Source: Forficula auricularia (lineage: Eukaryota > Arthropoda > Insecta > Dermaptera > Forficulidae). From it: a DNA stretch of 64,000 bases. Position 1 is the first letter of the stretch, and every line of letters begins with the position of its first letter. The DNA lies in assembly GCA_024734495.1 (NCBI GenBank), contig JALMQS010000099.1, forward strand, positions 97,629,481-97,693,480. The letters run 5' to 3'. Made by a program: the position numbers and the translations under genes. The notes beneath the pieces are model-generated. The model made no database searches and was not told the DNA's origin. It saw only the letters and a program-made list of their open reading frames with translations. Below are positions 1 through 10,857 of the stretch, piece by piece.

Positions 1-619
1 TTTAGTACAATCTAATCGCTTATTCGACTTTATTTTCTTAGATGATGCAAAGTACTAACTTTAGATTATAGTATATGAGATCGTATAAGAGTATAAAGTG
101 AAGTTTTTAAATTTATAAAAAAAGCATCAAAGATGTCTTTTCCTGAACACAAACATTAAAAAATATAATACGTGATTAATTAAATTAAGGTATTCTAAAT
201 CAACCTGATTCCGTTTAGTGAAATGTGACTTGATTTTTTGAAAATTCTCATTATCTGATTATTTGTTTAAAGAATTGTATTCTCATTGAAAATGATAGGG
301 AGAGAAAGAGAAATAAAAATATATTTTCCACGTTAAAATAAAACAATAAGAGAGCATTGTTTCATGAATCATTGTTTCGTTGCATTTGGTATTTTTAATT
401 AATTTTCTTAATATTCACAAAAAATGTTTGTTTTTTATTTTATAATATTACACTTAACAGTCACTAAAGGACAATGTTATGTTTCATTACATATAGGTAA
501 AGTAAATATATTCAATAAATTTAGTATCTATATCATTATTATATCTTTTAATAAATTAAAATTTATATTATAGCCCATATTCATCCGAAAATATTCCCTT
601 TATTTGAAAAAGAAGTTTT
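1..619. other. AT-rich non-coding sequence
   Basis: No open frame, RNA gene or terminal-repeat element was recognised here. The stretch consists of A/T runs and short degenerate repeats. Confidence 0.6.
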
Positions 620-900
620 CTTTGGCGAATTGTAGTAGAGTTTCTGAATGAGAGCTGGAAGATGCATTTGCAATTACCCCGGGGCAAATTAATCCCATAT
701 CGAAATCTTTCCGTGCGAGAATTGGCTTAATTAGTCCCCCCACTACCTCTTTAGCCACCTTGGCAATTAATTGGTCCACGTGTTGTTGTTGTCGATTTGT
801 CCGAGTTGTTTTTTTCTGCTAGATTGATATCAAAGCCGAGTTGTCTCCCACCCGTGGCTATATGCGGGACAGTCTAATGAGGGCGCCACAAGTATGCGAA
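620..900. promoter_or_regulatory. GC-richer island, candidate cis-regulatory element
   Basis: Sequence complexity and GC rise sharply against the flanks and no repeat family is recognised. It holds homeodomain-type sites (TTAATTAG near 729, CAATTAATTGG near 764), an E-box CACGTG near 777 and a palindromic CCCCGGGG near 678. No frame looks coding. A conserved enhancer is the reading I favour, but this is inferred only from composition and motif content. Confidence 0.25.
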
Positions 901-2078
901 AGAAAAAAACAACTGTATGCAACAGAGAATGCACTTAAAAATCTCTTTTCCTTTTCCAGATGGGATATATATTATGATGACCATCAAAAATCGTCATAAA
1001 ATTCACCCGAGACGACTGTTTTTATGCGTATCCATAACTCTCTTTAAAATTTAATACAAAGTTTCTAGTTAGTCAAATTTTTAATACCCATAATAATAAT
1101 AATATCCTTTTTCCACCCCCGCATAAACTGTCGAACTTGCCTTCATAAAATGGTACATTTTCTGATTGGAATCACTTGTATGGTTCATAAAATAATAGCG
1201 TTCTAGTTATTTAACAATCGCCATGACACTTTTATCGACCCCTTTAGAAAAAAAAGCAGTTTTATTGACTAATATTTCCGCAAATAAAAATTTAACCGTC
1301 ACCTGTGTGAATTTGCTACAACCCTATTTATGATAACAGAAGAAAAAAATGTTTGTAACTCTCCCTCCGGCCACCCTCTCTAATCTATTGTGTTATCATC
1401 GCGAGCATTTTTTTTACGCTTGCGTGCTTGTATGAATGATAATGGCAATTCATAACCTTTAGGCTTTCAACAAGAATTCTCAGAAATTTTAATTCATAAT
1501 TTTCGATTAATTGTGGATAAACACTTGTAATGTCCATCATCTATGTCGACGCCCTCTGGCGTGGCGATTGATAATTCACAAACAAACACGAAAAAGAAGT
1601 TGCAAGCAACCCTCTTATCTATCACACATTAAATACCATAAATTATATCCAAAATTCCATTGGATTTTTTGTACACTAATTCTTGAAATAATTAATTATA
1701 ATAATTCTCGAAATGTTAATGATCAATATGTTCGAATACTACCGAGAATAGGTGTGTGTGAGCATAAAAATGTTAATATTAGTTACTTGATAAAAGTACA
1801 TTTTTAAAAAAGTATTTTTTTCTTTTTTGTTTCCAAAAATACTAAAAAATAAAAAAGTTGAACAGAAAACAGAATCAGTACTGTGACGTCACAGATCAAC
1901 TTGATTCTTTTTTTCTCTATACAGAGAAAATTTTTAGATTTTAGATAAGAAAAAGATTGTTCAAAAAATGGTGTGGGCCAGGTGTTTTTAATCGTTTTTT
2001 CTAAATTTTGAAAATAATTTGTGTATATTTTCAGATGGGCTAAAGTCTAATCTGACTATTGGTAACTGGAAATTGCAG
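901..2078. other. AT-rich non-coding sequence
   Basis: Nothing recognised except a perfect TGACGTCA palindrome at 1884-1891. The open frame at 1511-1807 (98 codons) starts in a slightly GC-richer patch but has no recognisable domain and low-complexity composition. I do not treat it as a gene. Confidence 0.5.
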
Positions 2079-2266
2079 ATACGCCAACTGGTGGTGAAAG
2101 TTTGAACTCTCTCAATTGGGTCTTCTGACAGCTGATTGATCAGTGTTTAAATGACATATAAACAAAAACCAAACCTATTTATTAAATAATATTCTTTGAT
2201 TATGCATATGACATTTGTGACAGCGACCCAATTGCGTTAGTTTCAATTTCTACCACATGGCGGCAA
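2079..2266. mobile_element. Imperfect foldback element (MITE-like)
   Basis: The left arm (2079-2131) and right arm (2216-2265) are inverted copies at roughly 70 percent identity. They share CAATTGGGTC and a GCC-(x)-TGGTGGTGAAA block. The centre is AT-rich and non-coding. No clear target duplication is visible, so the class is open. Confidence 0.55.
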
Positions 2267-2279
2267 CACTGTACTTACC

Positions 2280-3543
2280 ATTTAACAATAATGATCTTAA
2301 ATAATTCTGGAAAGGGCTATAATCTTTCAAAACAAAATAAAAATACATATTCTTTAATTTTAATGAAAAATAACCACAAATATTAAAATTTCAAAACTCT
2401 ATCATAAAGATATAGCGCACCTTAGAGAAAAGAAATAGTAATATAACTAAAATTATAGTAATTTAATTATTTTTTCAAAAATAATATATTGGGGATATAA
2501 TTTCATTTGTTAGATTTTTTTTCAATTTATATTTTTAAATAAATTATTATTTAAATTATTTAAATAAATAATGTATATAAACATTTATTAAATTCAGAAA
2601 ATTCATTTTCGCCAATGACGTCTTTTTATGCAGAATAAAGTAAGTCCAATATGTTTCTTAACATCTAAATTATCTAAGATATACGGATATGTATTCTTAT
2701 AAATATCCCTAATAATTTTAATAATAATAAATTTTCGGAAAATATTGGGTTAAAAAATGTTCATTCAAAGATTTTTTTTTTTCAGAAAATGTTCAACATA
2801 AAAATTTGATTATAATTTATGTGAGTAAAACGGCTCTAAATGGTTGCATGTGTATTTATTTATGACTTGCTATTTTACCCAGATATTGAAAAATTGATAT
2901 AATAAAATTCCATAAATAAGTCATTTTTTTTTACTCGTCAAAGAGAAATAATAATTTCCATTTGAAAAACCACCTGTTTATAGATTTTTTATGAATGAAA
3001 TTTGATAGAAAAACATTAAATGGTAGTAATAATTGAATTAGTAGACATGTATAGAAGATATACATATATACAATATATAATTATATATAATTTGTCCCTT
3101 GAATTATTTATCAGATGTTTAAATATTATAATGTGGGCGCTCTCTTTTAACAACCAGCCATCTCTAGTGAATAAATTAAACCCAGGGAATAAATTTTTGA
3201 GAAGCTGTAATCTTTAACCTTCATCCCTTTATACAGAACCCCCCCACCTTTTTTTGAAATTATTCTCGTTAATAAATGATTTCGTGCATAACAATTAGAC
3301 TTTTTTATCTTTTAATCTAACAACAAATTTCGTTTCTTATTCACGCTGAAAATATCCGAAAACGGTCGATATAGTCCATTGACCATGTGTTTTGTACGTA
3401 CCCATATAAACGCATAAAAAAGACAATTTGAATTTATTTGTCCGTTATAACTTTAGCATTTTCTTTTGAAACTAATCATTAAACTGAACTGTATTATAAC
3501 CGAATCTAAAATACCCCAAAAAATCAAAATTATTTTGGTAATT
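2280..3543. other. AT-rich non-coding sequence
   Basis: No gene or element was recognised. A short frame at 3020-3217 is AT-driven. A C-run lies at 3240-3247. Confidence 0.5.
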
Positions 3544-3728
3544 TTTTTTTATTTATTGTTGCAGGGAACAAAGCCCCTTTATACAGCACATCAGTAAGTA
3601 GGGTTAGTGAGGAAGCCGCGTTTTAGCCGGTCGAAATTTTATATGCTAGCCAGGCTCGAACCCGGGTCTCCCGCTTGAACATCGTCATCAACGATGCTGA
3701 AGAGGGGCCACCAGCTCGGACAATCTGA
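3544..3728 (-). repeat. tRNA-derived SINE-like unit
   Basis: On the minus strand the head resembles a tRNA. There is an A-box-like GAGCTGGTGGC (3707-3717), then a 5-bp stem CATCG/CGATG closing a 7-base loop TTGATGA (anticodon position GAT), then a B box GGTTCGAGCC (3653-3662) in a T-arm-like hairpin. A non-tRNA body follows, ending in an A/T-rich tail (AATAAATAAAAAAAAA at about 3542-3557). Head plus body plus A-rich tail is the SINE plan. No second copy is seen in this window, so a decayed tRNA pseudogene is the alternative. Confidence 0.55.
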
Positions 3729-3739
3729 CTCCCCATTTT

Positions 3740-4620
3740 GCTCATTTAACTCATTATAAAAAATGTTTATAACTAAAAACTTTTCTAGAATATTTCTTTT
3801 TGTAACATTTTTGTTAACTTAACAGCTATTATACAAACTAATTATTCAATTGAAATCTAAATTATTCTATTCGAAAATACTTAGGCTAATATCTTTTCAA
3901 AATTTTTTACATTTTTTTCATTAATTTCGCAAAGATAGAGAGGTACATACAAATAATGCATTTTTTTTTACTTTTAATCATCTAAAATAATTATTACATA
4001 AAAATCAAAATAGATTTTATCAAAAGTATTATCACTAAGTTACGCCAGATTTTACGGAATTTAAATTTAAATATGTAGTTGTAAAATTAGACCGAATGAA
4101 GGTATAATTGCTAGCGTATTCGAAGGCTTATATTTCTCGTGATTGGGGTGTCTGTATTAAAATAACGTCTTTAATAGGATTTTTTGATGAGATAAGGTTT
4201 TTTTTATAATTTTATAATTGAAAAGTTTTATATCGAAAAATATCATTTTCAGAAAAAAAAATAATATCAATAGAAGGTTCTAGTAGAATAAATAATACAA
4301 TTTTTAAACTTCTTGTAGTATTTCTTATGGATATGTGGACAAATTATAAAATTATGTGATTATTTTTGTAAATAAACAAACAAGAATGAGTATTTATTAA
4401 GCAAAGAATATATAGGGCTATGCAAGAATAATCACAACAATTTAATTAAATATTAATGAATATTTTAAAGTATATAAATTATTAATCTTATAAAAATCTT
4501 AATTTAGATTTTATGGTATTTTTAGTTAAATAAAGAAAAGCTATTAATAATTTTGACAATTAAAAGTGTCCCGGAGAAATATTTAGAAAAATATAGTTTT
4601 CATTTAATTTTTTATTTTAA
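3740..4620. other. AT-rich non-coding sequence
   Basis: Nothing coding was recognised. Around 4083-4145 there is weak similarity to the hammerhead-adjacent part of the AGAGGACAACCTC retroelement family (for example TTCGAAGGCTTATA, also seen near 7091), too decayed to annotate firmly. Confidence 0.4.
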
Positions 4621-4621
4621 T

Positions 4622-4762
4622 GACCGGCTGTTTTTCAAATCAGACAGCCATCCCTTGAAGGGTCTCTAATGTCTTTGCAGGTGGGAAAAGATATTGGGTT
4701 GCGTTGAGCCCTGGTGTCAGTTAGACACCCTGTCTCCCGAAGGAGGGTGTTTCCTGGAAATA
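4622..4762. other. Cluster of consecutive perfect hairpins, unknown identity
   Basis: Four stems follow one another in about 140 bases: GGCTGT/ACAGCC (4625-4650), CCCTT/AAGGG, GGTGTC/GACACC with a 5-base loop (about 4713-4729), and CACCCT/AGGGTG enclosing CTCC-CGAA-GGAG (about 4726-4749). GC is far above the flanks. This could be the structured 3' end of an old non-LTR element or a non-coding RNA remnant. An overlapping frame (4694-4924) has no recognisable domain and ends in A/T-rich sequence. Confidence 0.4.
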
Positions 4763-4940
4763 GCCGCTATTCAGAAAACAAAAACGTTACTTTTTAGTAA
4801 TATTATTATTATTTTGCTAATAAAAATATTTAAAAGTTCTAAAATAAAATTATTGGTTAATTGTCGTGGCAGAATATTTATCTTTTTTTTTAATTCAGGG
4901 GGACCGGGGGGTAAAAAAAATTAAAAATATATAAAACATA

Positions 4941-5452
4941 GAGTAATATAGAGTGGAAGGCTAGCGAATATCGAAAAGTGCTCTCTAGCGGCTCGGAGAA
5001 CATTATTCTCAGTCCTTAAGAGCTATTCAAAGATCATAGTCATAGGATATTCAAAGCCTTTGTCATAGATAAAAGATTCATACAGACTTTGTGCTAAACG
5101 TTCATTTAGAAAATTTTCCAACGTACAAATTTATAGATTAAAATATTATTAAATATGCCTAGTTCTCGACGTCAATGTTTTGTGAAAGGTTGCTTTCGCG
5201 ACACAAAATCAGATAAAGAACATACTTTTTTTAAACGACCTAAAAATCCTGAAATGTAAGTACCCTATATAAAATTAACTAGTAATTTATTTCTTTGATT
5301 TTTATATGTTAATTCTTTAATAATTTAATTATAGAGCTAAAGAGAGTGGTTCCCGCCATTTTATTGCCCATTCCGAACCGCCAGAGAGCTCTGTAACTCG
5401 TATACGCTAAAATACATTGGCTCCTTATGGAGCCTTCCACTCTATATTACTC
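4941..5452. mobile_element. Deleted THAP-transposon (MITE) with terminal inverted repeats
   Basis: The ends are inverted repeats of about 25 bp (4938-4962 and 5431-5455) reading TAGAGTAATATAGAGTGGA. A second copy with the same ends lies at 35632-35953 in the opposite orientation. TA flanks both ends of both copies, so the target duplication may be TA. An 8-bp duplication of the kind made by P elements is not visible. The element carries the first exon of a THAP-domain protein, and the rest of the gene has been deleted. The 3' end (GAGTGGTTCCCGCCATTTTA and beyond) aligns with the other copy. Confidence 0.75.
5155..5259 (+). pseudogene. First exon of a THAP-type transposase (truncated)
   Basis: The frame starts MPSSRRQCFVKGC and continues FRDTKSDKEHTFFKRPK. 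This is the N-terminal signature of the THAP zinc finger: Met close to the first Cys pair (here C-x4-C) followed by a basic HTFFKRPK-like block before the conserved tryptophan. A splice donor (AT|GTAAGT at 5256) cuts the exon before the in-frame stop. An acceptor lies at 5333-5334 (TTAATTATAG). Reading across it continues the family's usual IAKE before the deletion junction, where the conserved Trp and the C-x2-H half are missing. THAP domains are the DNA-binding part of P-element and related transposases. This copy cannot make an active enzyme. Confidence 0.7.
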
Positions 5453-5471
5453 TATACTGTAAAACTTCCAA

Positions 5472-5700
5472 TATTAAGGGTTGAAATTTCGTTTAAATCA
5501 CACATAATCAATTATAATTAATTAATTCTCAGTTAACCTAGAATTGAGAACGATCGCAGAATAAGCCGATCGAAACGTCTTAGTTATAGTGTATTATTTG
5601 TCCGTGTTCAATAATTATAATTAATTATGTGTGATTTAAACAAAATTTCAATCCTAATAAATTTAATCACAGAAATAAATACAAGCTTGAACATCTACAT
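5472..5700. mobile_element. Family-I foldback with hammerhead-like core (copy 1)
   Basis: The inverted arms carry TTGAAATTT(C/T)-x-TTTAAATCACACATAAT and its complement. The apex reads GAGAACGATCGCAGAATAA then GCCGATCGAAACGTC, where CGATCG pairs with CGATCG just before GAAAC. A unique flank (AATTTAATCACA to about 5700) is kept on one side only. Other copies lie at 29993, 31260, 41208 and 60890. Confidence 0.65.
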
Positions 5701-6109
5701 ATCTAAACCCTAATATTATTTCCAAATGAGATTTCCATTACTATAACTAGAAACTCTAGCATTTCATAATGGTAATAATAAAGAAAAAGAAGATGGAAAA
5801 GAAATGTTGAATTCATCCCCTTATTTTGGTGACACATTTTTTGTTTTGACACCAGATGGCAGCATCGATGTATATATTTCTTTCGTGTTTTTGTTTCTTC
5901 CTTTTCTACCCTACACCCTCGCAATCGCGCCCTTTTTACTTCTCTTTTCACTTTATATGGGATATATTTAGAATTTCTCTCTTTTCTCTTACTGAGAGAA
6001 TATATTTTTTTCTTATTTTTTCCTCTCGGAATAAAATAAAAGTATTTTTTTTATTTTAAATATTTAACACTTTTCTTTGAAATTGTAATGTTGTAGCTTA
6101 TTTTTAATG
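5701..6109. other. AT-rich non-coding sequence with pyrimidine tract
   Basis: Frames on both strands (5703-5951 minus, 5856-6059 plus) arise from T/C-rich sequence and lack protein-like features. No element was recognised. Confidence 0.45.
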
Positions 6110-6480
6110 CATAAGACAATATGGCTGAGTGGTTGGTTGGTGGGTTCGTGGGTGGCAACCACTTTATCTTGCCAATTTAAATGCACTCGCAATGTGCAGC
6201 ATAAGAATCGATTTTGGCTCAAGAACTGAGCGCTAGTATGCACAAATATGCAATCGGGCTTCAAGAGATTTATTCCTTTAACAAATTCTAGCAAATAGTT
6301 TAATCAACGAAAACTACGATAAAGGTTTGACGATTCAGTGCACACTTTTCAGTGCATCAATTGAATCAGAGTTATTTGTATTGGGCTTAAATTTCCACTG
6401 AACGAGGCTGTGGGCATCATACGCCCTATAGCTTTAGTTTTTATGTTTATTTAGGTTTCTAAGACAAACAAATGTATAAA
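6110..6480. promoter_or_regulatory. GC-richer island, candidate cis-regulatory element
   Basis: The sequence is complex, unrepeated and without transposon ends. It has an ATCGAT-containing site near 6207, a repeated CAGTGCA (about 6335 and 6350), ATGCAAAT-like words and TTTAATCAA. No coding frame is convincing. Candidate enhancer by composition only. Confidence 0.22.
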
Positions 6481-6980
6481 AAGAAATCACCAGAGATTAT
6501 CATCTATTAGATCCAAGCTGTTATGAACAATTTTCTGGCATGTCAGAAAAAGTGTATTCAACCCCAGATATGAGCTCAAGGAATCCGAGACAATTGCTAC
6601 CTGGTAAAATGGACCAACCTGACATATTAGAACACTTAATTTCATTTGCAAATCTTCTCAGTCTAGTGATTTTGAATTCAAACACATAGCCATGCTATAT
6701 AGTTTAAAAAATTGGTGCATGTTTAAAATTTAAAATTTCTTCAGAATTTGAGTTTCTCCAAGTTTTTGACCTTGTACACTAAATCATTCAAAAAAACAAT
6801 GCTATTAGAATAAATAAAGTAATTGTAACGAAATAAATACACTATAATATACATCTTTATAAATTATTTTCTAGTTTTTCTAGAATTAATCGAAAAATTC
6901 TTGGATTTAAAAATACAACAAAAGCTATGTAATAAATGCAAAAAAGGAGCTAGAAAAATTACTAATTACTGTTTTAAAAG
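6481..6980. other. AT-rich non-coding sequence
   Basis: No feature was recognised in this stretch. Confidence 0.5.
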
Positions 6981-6984
6981 GTAA

Positions 6985-7140
6985 ATCAACCAGGTTGTCC
7001 TCTGCTTGATACAAATAAACATATACCTATATATTTTAATGAATATATATAAGTATATAGGTATAATTTATTTGTCCGAGCTATAATTTCGAAGGCTTAA
7101 TATTCATCATGAGTATTTTATAATTATAAATATTATAAAT
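6985..7140 (-). repeat. Fragment of AGAGGACAACCTC retroelement family (K)
   Basis: GGTTGTCCTCTGCTTGAT is shared with copies at 10860 (same strand) and with 21745, 39870 and 50640 (complement). It continues into TTCGAAGGCTTAATATTCAT, the decayed equivalent of the hammerhead segment that is better preserved at 10925-10966. The CTGATGA box has become CATGATGA, so the ribozyme is probably dead. Confidence 0.55.
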
Positions 7141-7149
7141 AACTTTTAA

Positions 7150-7275
7150 GGAGTTATGTGTTGGTTCTAGGTGAAACATTTTAATATAAATAAAACTTGA
7201 GCAAGATGCGAGGTAGGTTTATTTTTTGTGAACCTACCTCGCATCTTGATCATGTTTTATTATTATATAAATATT
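7150..7275. mobile_element. Family-F short foldback
   Basis: A flank GTGTTGGTTCTAGGTGAAAC (7158-7177) is followed by a near-perfect hairpin whose arms contain GCAAGATGCGAGGTAGGTT and its complement. A second copy lies at 28005-28131. The flank word is shared with the hammerhead foldbacks of families B and C, but no ribozyme core is present in this copy. Confidence 0.65.
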
Positions 7276-8690
7276 GTATTTGTTTTTTAAAATAAAAAAT
7301 ACTAATGATGAAGGTCAAGTAGTCTCTAAAAAATCTAAATTTATTTATATCATCTCTACTAATTTCGGTAAACTAAATATTTTCAATTTGAAATTTACAA
7401 GTTTCATTTTGAAGAAAAAAAAAACAAAATTTTTTTTATAATTTTATTCAAATAATTAATTTGAGAAGGCTGGAATTTTTCATATGGTCAAAAATAATTT
7501 TTTTTATATCTTGGGTTGTGGGCTATCTTTTTAATTAGAATTTGGGTGAATATTTATATTTTTTATTTTTATTTAATTCATTTAAAATATACACTGGAAA
7601 GGTCAGAAAGAGATGATTTTATAGCCGATTTTTGTACCTGGTACAATCTGAGAAAGTAGTTTTCTTAAAATTGTGAAAATATTCTAAGTATTATTACATT
7701 CTTTCCTTATCAACGGCAAATAAGAACAAATTTGATATTTCAAGTATTTAGAAAATTATAAAATCCAGCGATCCAACCAACACATGCATTTAATTTTACT
7801 ATTAGTAGCTCAAGTACCTACCCGAAAAAGAAATAGTTTATAATCACCCGATTTCTTTAAGATTCCTCCCCGCTCCCCCCCCCCAAAAAAAAAATAGTTA
7901 ATTTGTTAAGATAAATCAAATTTGCTATTAAAAAATTTATATTGCATTAAAATCACACGATTTGTTTTGTTTTTTTGCCTGTTGATTGACCATCTTGAAA
8001 GGGTCTTAAAAAGAGTTAATAAAATCGACATAAAGATTATTTCCCAATCAAATATTTCATGTAAAAGAACTTGAGACGAAGAGGGGGGGGGTCGGCATTA
8101 AATGTTTTCGTTAACGATTTCATATAAAATTGATAGACTTAACTTGAAATAAAATTTTCATTAGATTAACATATTAATTTTAATTAACTTTCTTCTTTCC
8201 CCTATCCTAACCACGTGTAAAATTGACCACCTTACTTTGTCAAGCTATAAATACTATTACGTGTGATTATTTATTTATTTATCTGTTGATTTATTTATTT
8301 CATTTTTCGTTTGAGAATGAAATATTTTATTCTAAAATTCTCATTAATTTGTGAATGGTTCATTTTATAATCTTACTATAGGTATGTATATTTCATTTCG
8401 GATTGTTTTAAAAATTTATCACTAACATCCCCCAGACACAATCGATTATGTCAATTAATTTTTCAAAGCTACAAGCCTAAGTAGGTTTTTTTGTTCTATG
8501 AATAAGTACCTAGCTATTAGCTATATCAAGAATAAAAATATATGATTCTAACAGATATTTAAAAGTAGGTATTATATTAAATTAAAGAATTGAGGATATA
8601 TTTTTATTATATATATATATAAAATGGAAAATATGTATATATGTTTGTATGATCCAAACGATCTGATCGGCCACTGCATAGCCAATGGCT
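7276..8690. other. AT-rich non-coding sequence with an old repeat
   Basis: About 7660-7770 is a minus-strand copy of the dispersed family N (CTTTCCTTATCAACGGCAAA). The rest holds A/C/G runs (7868-7890, 8081-8090) and nothing coding. Confidence 0.45.
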
Positions 8691-9010
8691 AAGCGTTAAA
8701 TTATTAGAACGATTCTGATTGGTCAGATAGTTATCGTGCTTAGCCAATGTGTTAAATAAATCTTTCCTTATTGTTCCTTATTGTTGATTAATTTCATTCA
8801 GCACATTCTTTCAATATTTATAGTATTATTTTAAATTTCAATTATTAAATTGGTATGAACGAGACGCTCCCCGCCAGGGGCTAGGTGACGACGGGTCGAA
8901 AGCCGAAAGTTACTGACAAAATGATCGATCAAAGTTAGAACCGCGACCTTTGCGTAACAGACGATTAATTGGAAACATTTAGGGAAAGCGTTTATAGTGA
9001 TACATTTTTA
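8691..9010. other. Moderate-complexity sequence, no feature identified
   Basis: A GC-richer patch at 8860-8960 (CGCTCCCCGCCAGGGGCTAG) has no recognisable coding frame or repeat partner in the window. Confidence 0.35.
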
Positions 9011-9079
9011 AAAAATTATAAAGGGTTGGAATTAGTGGTGTTTTACAAAATAAAAATTGAAATAAAGTTTGAGTTAATG

Positions 9080-9122
9080 AATACTCTATATATTTCGGGT
9101 TTTTAGCCCATCATCAGGAATC
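9080..9122 (-). ncRNA. Hammerhead ribozyme-like core
   Basis: Minus strand: CTGATGA (complement of 9111-9117), one extra T, stem II GGG/CCC with an A-rich loop, GAAA (9093-9096), then TATATA. The GAAA-UAUA-U-A order fits a one-pair stem III with a UAUA loop. Stem I pairing (GATTC/GAGTAT) is imperfect. Confidence 0.6.
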
Positions 9123-9128
9123 TATACA

Positions 9129-9175
9129 AAAAGTCCTGATGATGGGCTAAAAAACCCGAAATATATAGAGTATCC
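9129..9175 (+). ncRNA. Hammerhead ribozyme-like core
   Basis: CTGATGA at 9136-9142, extra T, stem II GGG-CTAAAAAA-CCC, GAAA at 9158-9161, UAUA loop, predicted cleavage after the A preceding GAGTATCC. Stem I is weak. It is the partner of the inverted core just upstream. Confidence 0.6.
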
Positions 9176-9293
9176 ATTAAACTCAAACTTTATTTCAATT
9201 TTTATTTTGTGAAACACCACTAATTCCAAACCTTTATAATTTTTTTTATCTTGCGAAACGTTGTAAAATCTAACAAAGTGATAGGGTCTATAT

Positions 9294-9869
9294 CAGGCTT
9301 GTCCAAGCCGCGGCCCAAGACGACTATCAATGTGGCCCGACAAAAATCCCAAACTTACAAACTTTATAAGATTGCGACTAAAAATTCAAGTGATATTATT
9401 AAAAATACAATATTTTTAACTTGGTATTAAATGAGTAATGAATCTTTGAATTTAACACGTTATTTTGCAATGAGATATTCATAAAGAGATTCTTAAATAA
9501 TATTATTTATTCAAGAATATATTTTTAAGTATGAAGTACACAAAGAATGAAGCTAGATCTAAAATATTTGATGAGCATTTTGAGAATTCATTGAGAATTC
9601 TTTTGAGACAAATATCGACGGATTAATGTCCCAAAAACAATGACAAACTTCTCACTACAATTTTATGTTGCTGATTTGGCTCTTATGTTTATAATAAAAA
9701 ATTTATAAAGTAACAAAGCTTGATTTCTTAAGTACTAGTATATTAAGTACATATTCTACGTTTTATGCTCATTAGCTATTTATTAGCGTTAGTGTATTTT
9801 ATGTGTGGCCCAAAACAGCTCATATTCTTCCAATGTGGCCCAGGGAAGCTAAAAGTTTGTACACCCCTG
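9294..9869. mobile_element. hAT-type non-autonomous element
   Basis: The ends CAGGCTTGTCCAAGC and GTTTGTACACCCCTG are hAT-like inverted repeats (CAGGSKTGT). An exact 8-bp target duplication GTCTATAT flanks them (9286-9293 and 9870-9877). Subterminal TGTGGCCC repeats occur at both ends, as in many hAT elements. The 576-bp interior has no transposase frame. Confidence 0.88.
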
Positions 9870-9877
9870 GTCTATAT

Positions 9878-10857
9878 GAAATAAATAAAAGTAGAGTTTT
9901 GATTTTTAAAATTGTTTTCTTTTGTTGAACTTTTGACACATTATTGCATTCTTCATCAGAAGTATGATATTTTTGCTAATTTTTTAAATACGAAAAAATT
10001 TTTGCTAACATTTTATATACGAAACAAATTTCTCTAATAATAAGGAATAATAACACTAAATGACAAATAAATTTTGGCCATAGAATTGAATTTTAAAAAA
10101 ACAAAATGAACACTATTGTATGACTTTCCTACAATTTTTGTTTTATGGAGTTAATCGATTTGGCAAGTGAGCGGCTGAGATATTTATTATTAGTGTCCAA
10201 TACCCTCTTGAAAACTTTCAGAAAATTATATTAAATATCACATGTTATTTTTATTAAGGAAAATTACATTTTCAAAAAAAAAAAAACAATATATTTTATT
10301 TCTATAATAAGCTATTTGATATATTTATTTATTTATTTTTGCTTACAATTTATTTATTTGTGTCTCAAACTGTTGTAAACTATTTATTTTTATTATATTG
10401 GCAATTAATGTAATTGGTATTGTTCTAATTAAAATGCTTTTTACTTAAAGTGGATTAGAAAATTACAAACTAACTTTTTTATTTTTTAATCATTTGAAAA
10501 ATAAAAAAATAAATAAATTACAAATTATACAGAGTGAAGAAATTGCTAAGCCATTTCATTTACTATATTGCTATATAGTCATTGCTATTTTACAAATTAC
10601 TCAGTTGAAAAGCTTCACTCACTAATAGTTTATTATTTACTGTGATTTATTATAGTGAAGATTTTAAATAAGTATTTCTGTTAAGATCTAGCGAGATAGG
10701 GAGTAAATTCTAGACAAACATCGTTCATTGAATCCAAAAAGGACAAATACACTTGAGAGATTCGAGTAGAACGTTTATTTATTTATTTCTCTTATTTATT
10801 GATATAAATATAATAATTTGGAAAATAAAAATAAAACCCAATTACTATTTATTCACT
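9878..10857. other. AT-rich non-coding sequence
   Basis: No gene was recognised. About 10199-10288 and 12187-12290 share CTTGAAAACTTTC and a following ATTTCACATGTTATTTTTATT, an old dispersed repeat. Confidence 0.45.

Larger units (their letters stand above)
9012..9245. mobile_element. Family-A hammerhead foldback
   Basis: This is a near-perfect palindrome with arms of about 105 bp: GGTTGGAATTAGTGGTGTTT on the left and its near-complement on the right. Only about 17 bases separate the ribozyme boxes at the apex. Each arm carries a hammerhead core on opposite strands (9080-9122 minus, 9129-9175 plus). A decayed half copy lies at 20053-20190. Confidence 0.8.

Noticed and set aside
4694..4924. 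76-codon frame across the hairpin cluster as a protein gene
   Set aside because: No domain recognised and the second half is A/T simple sequence. The hairpins are the stronger signal.
4930..5463. 8-bp P-element target duplication around the THAP MITE
   Set aside because: The flanking octamers do not match in either copy. Only TA is shared.
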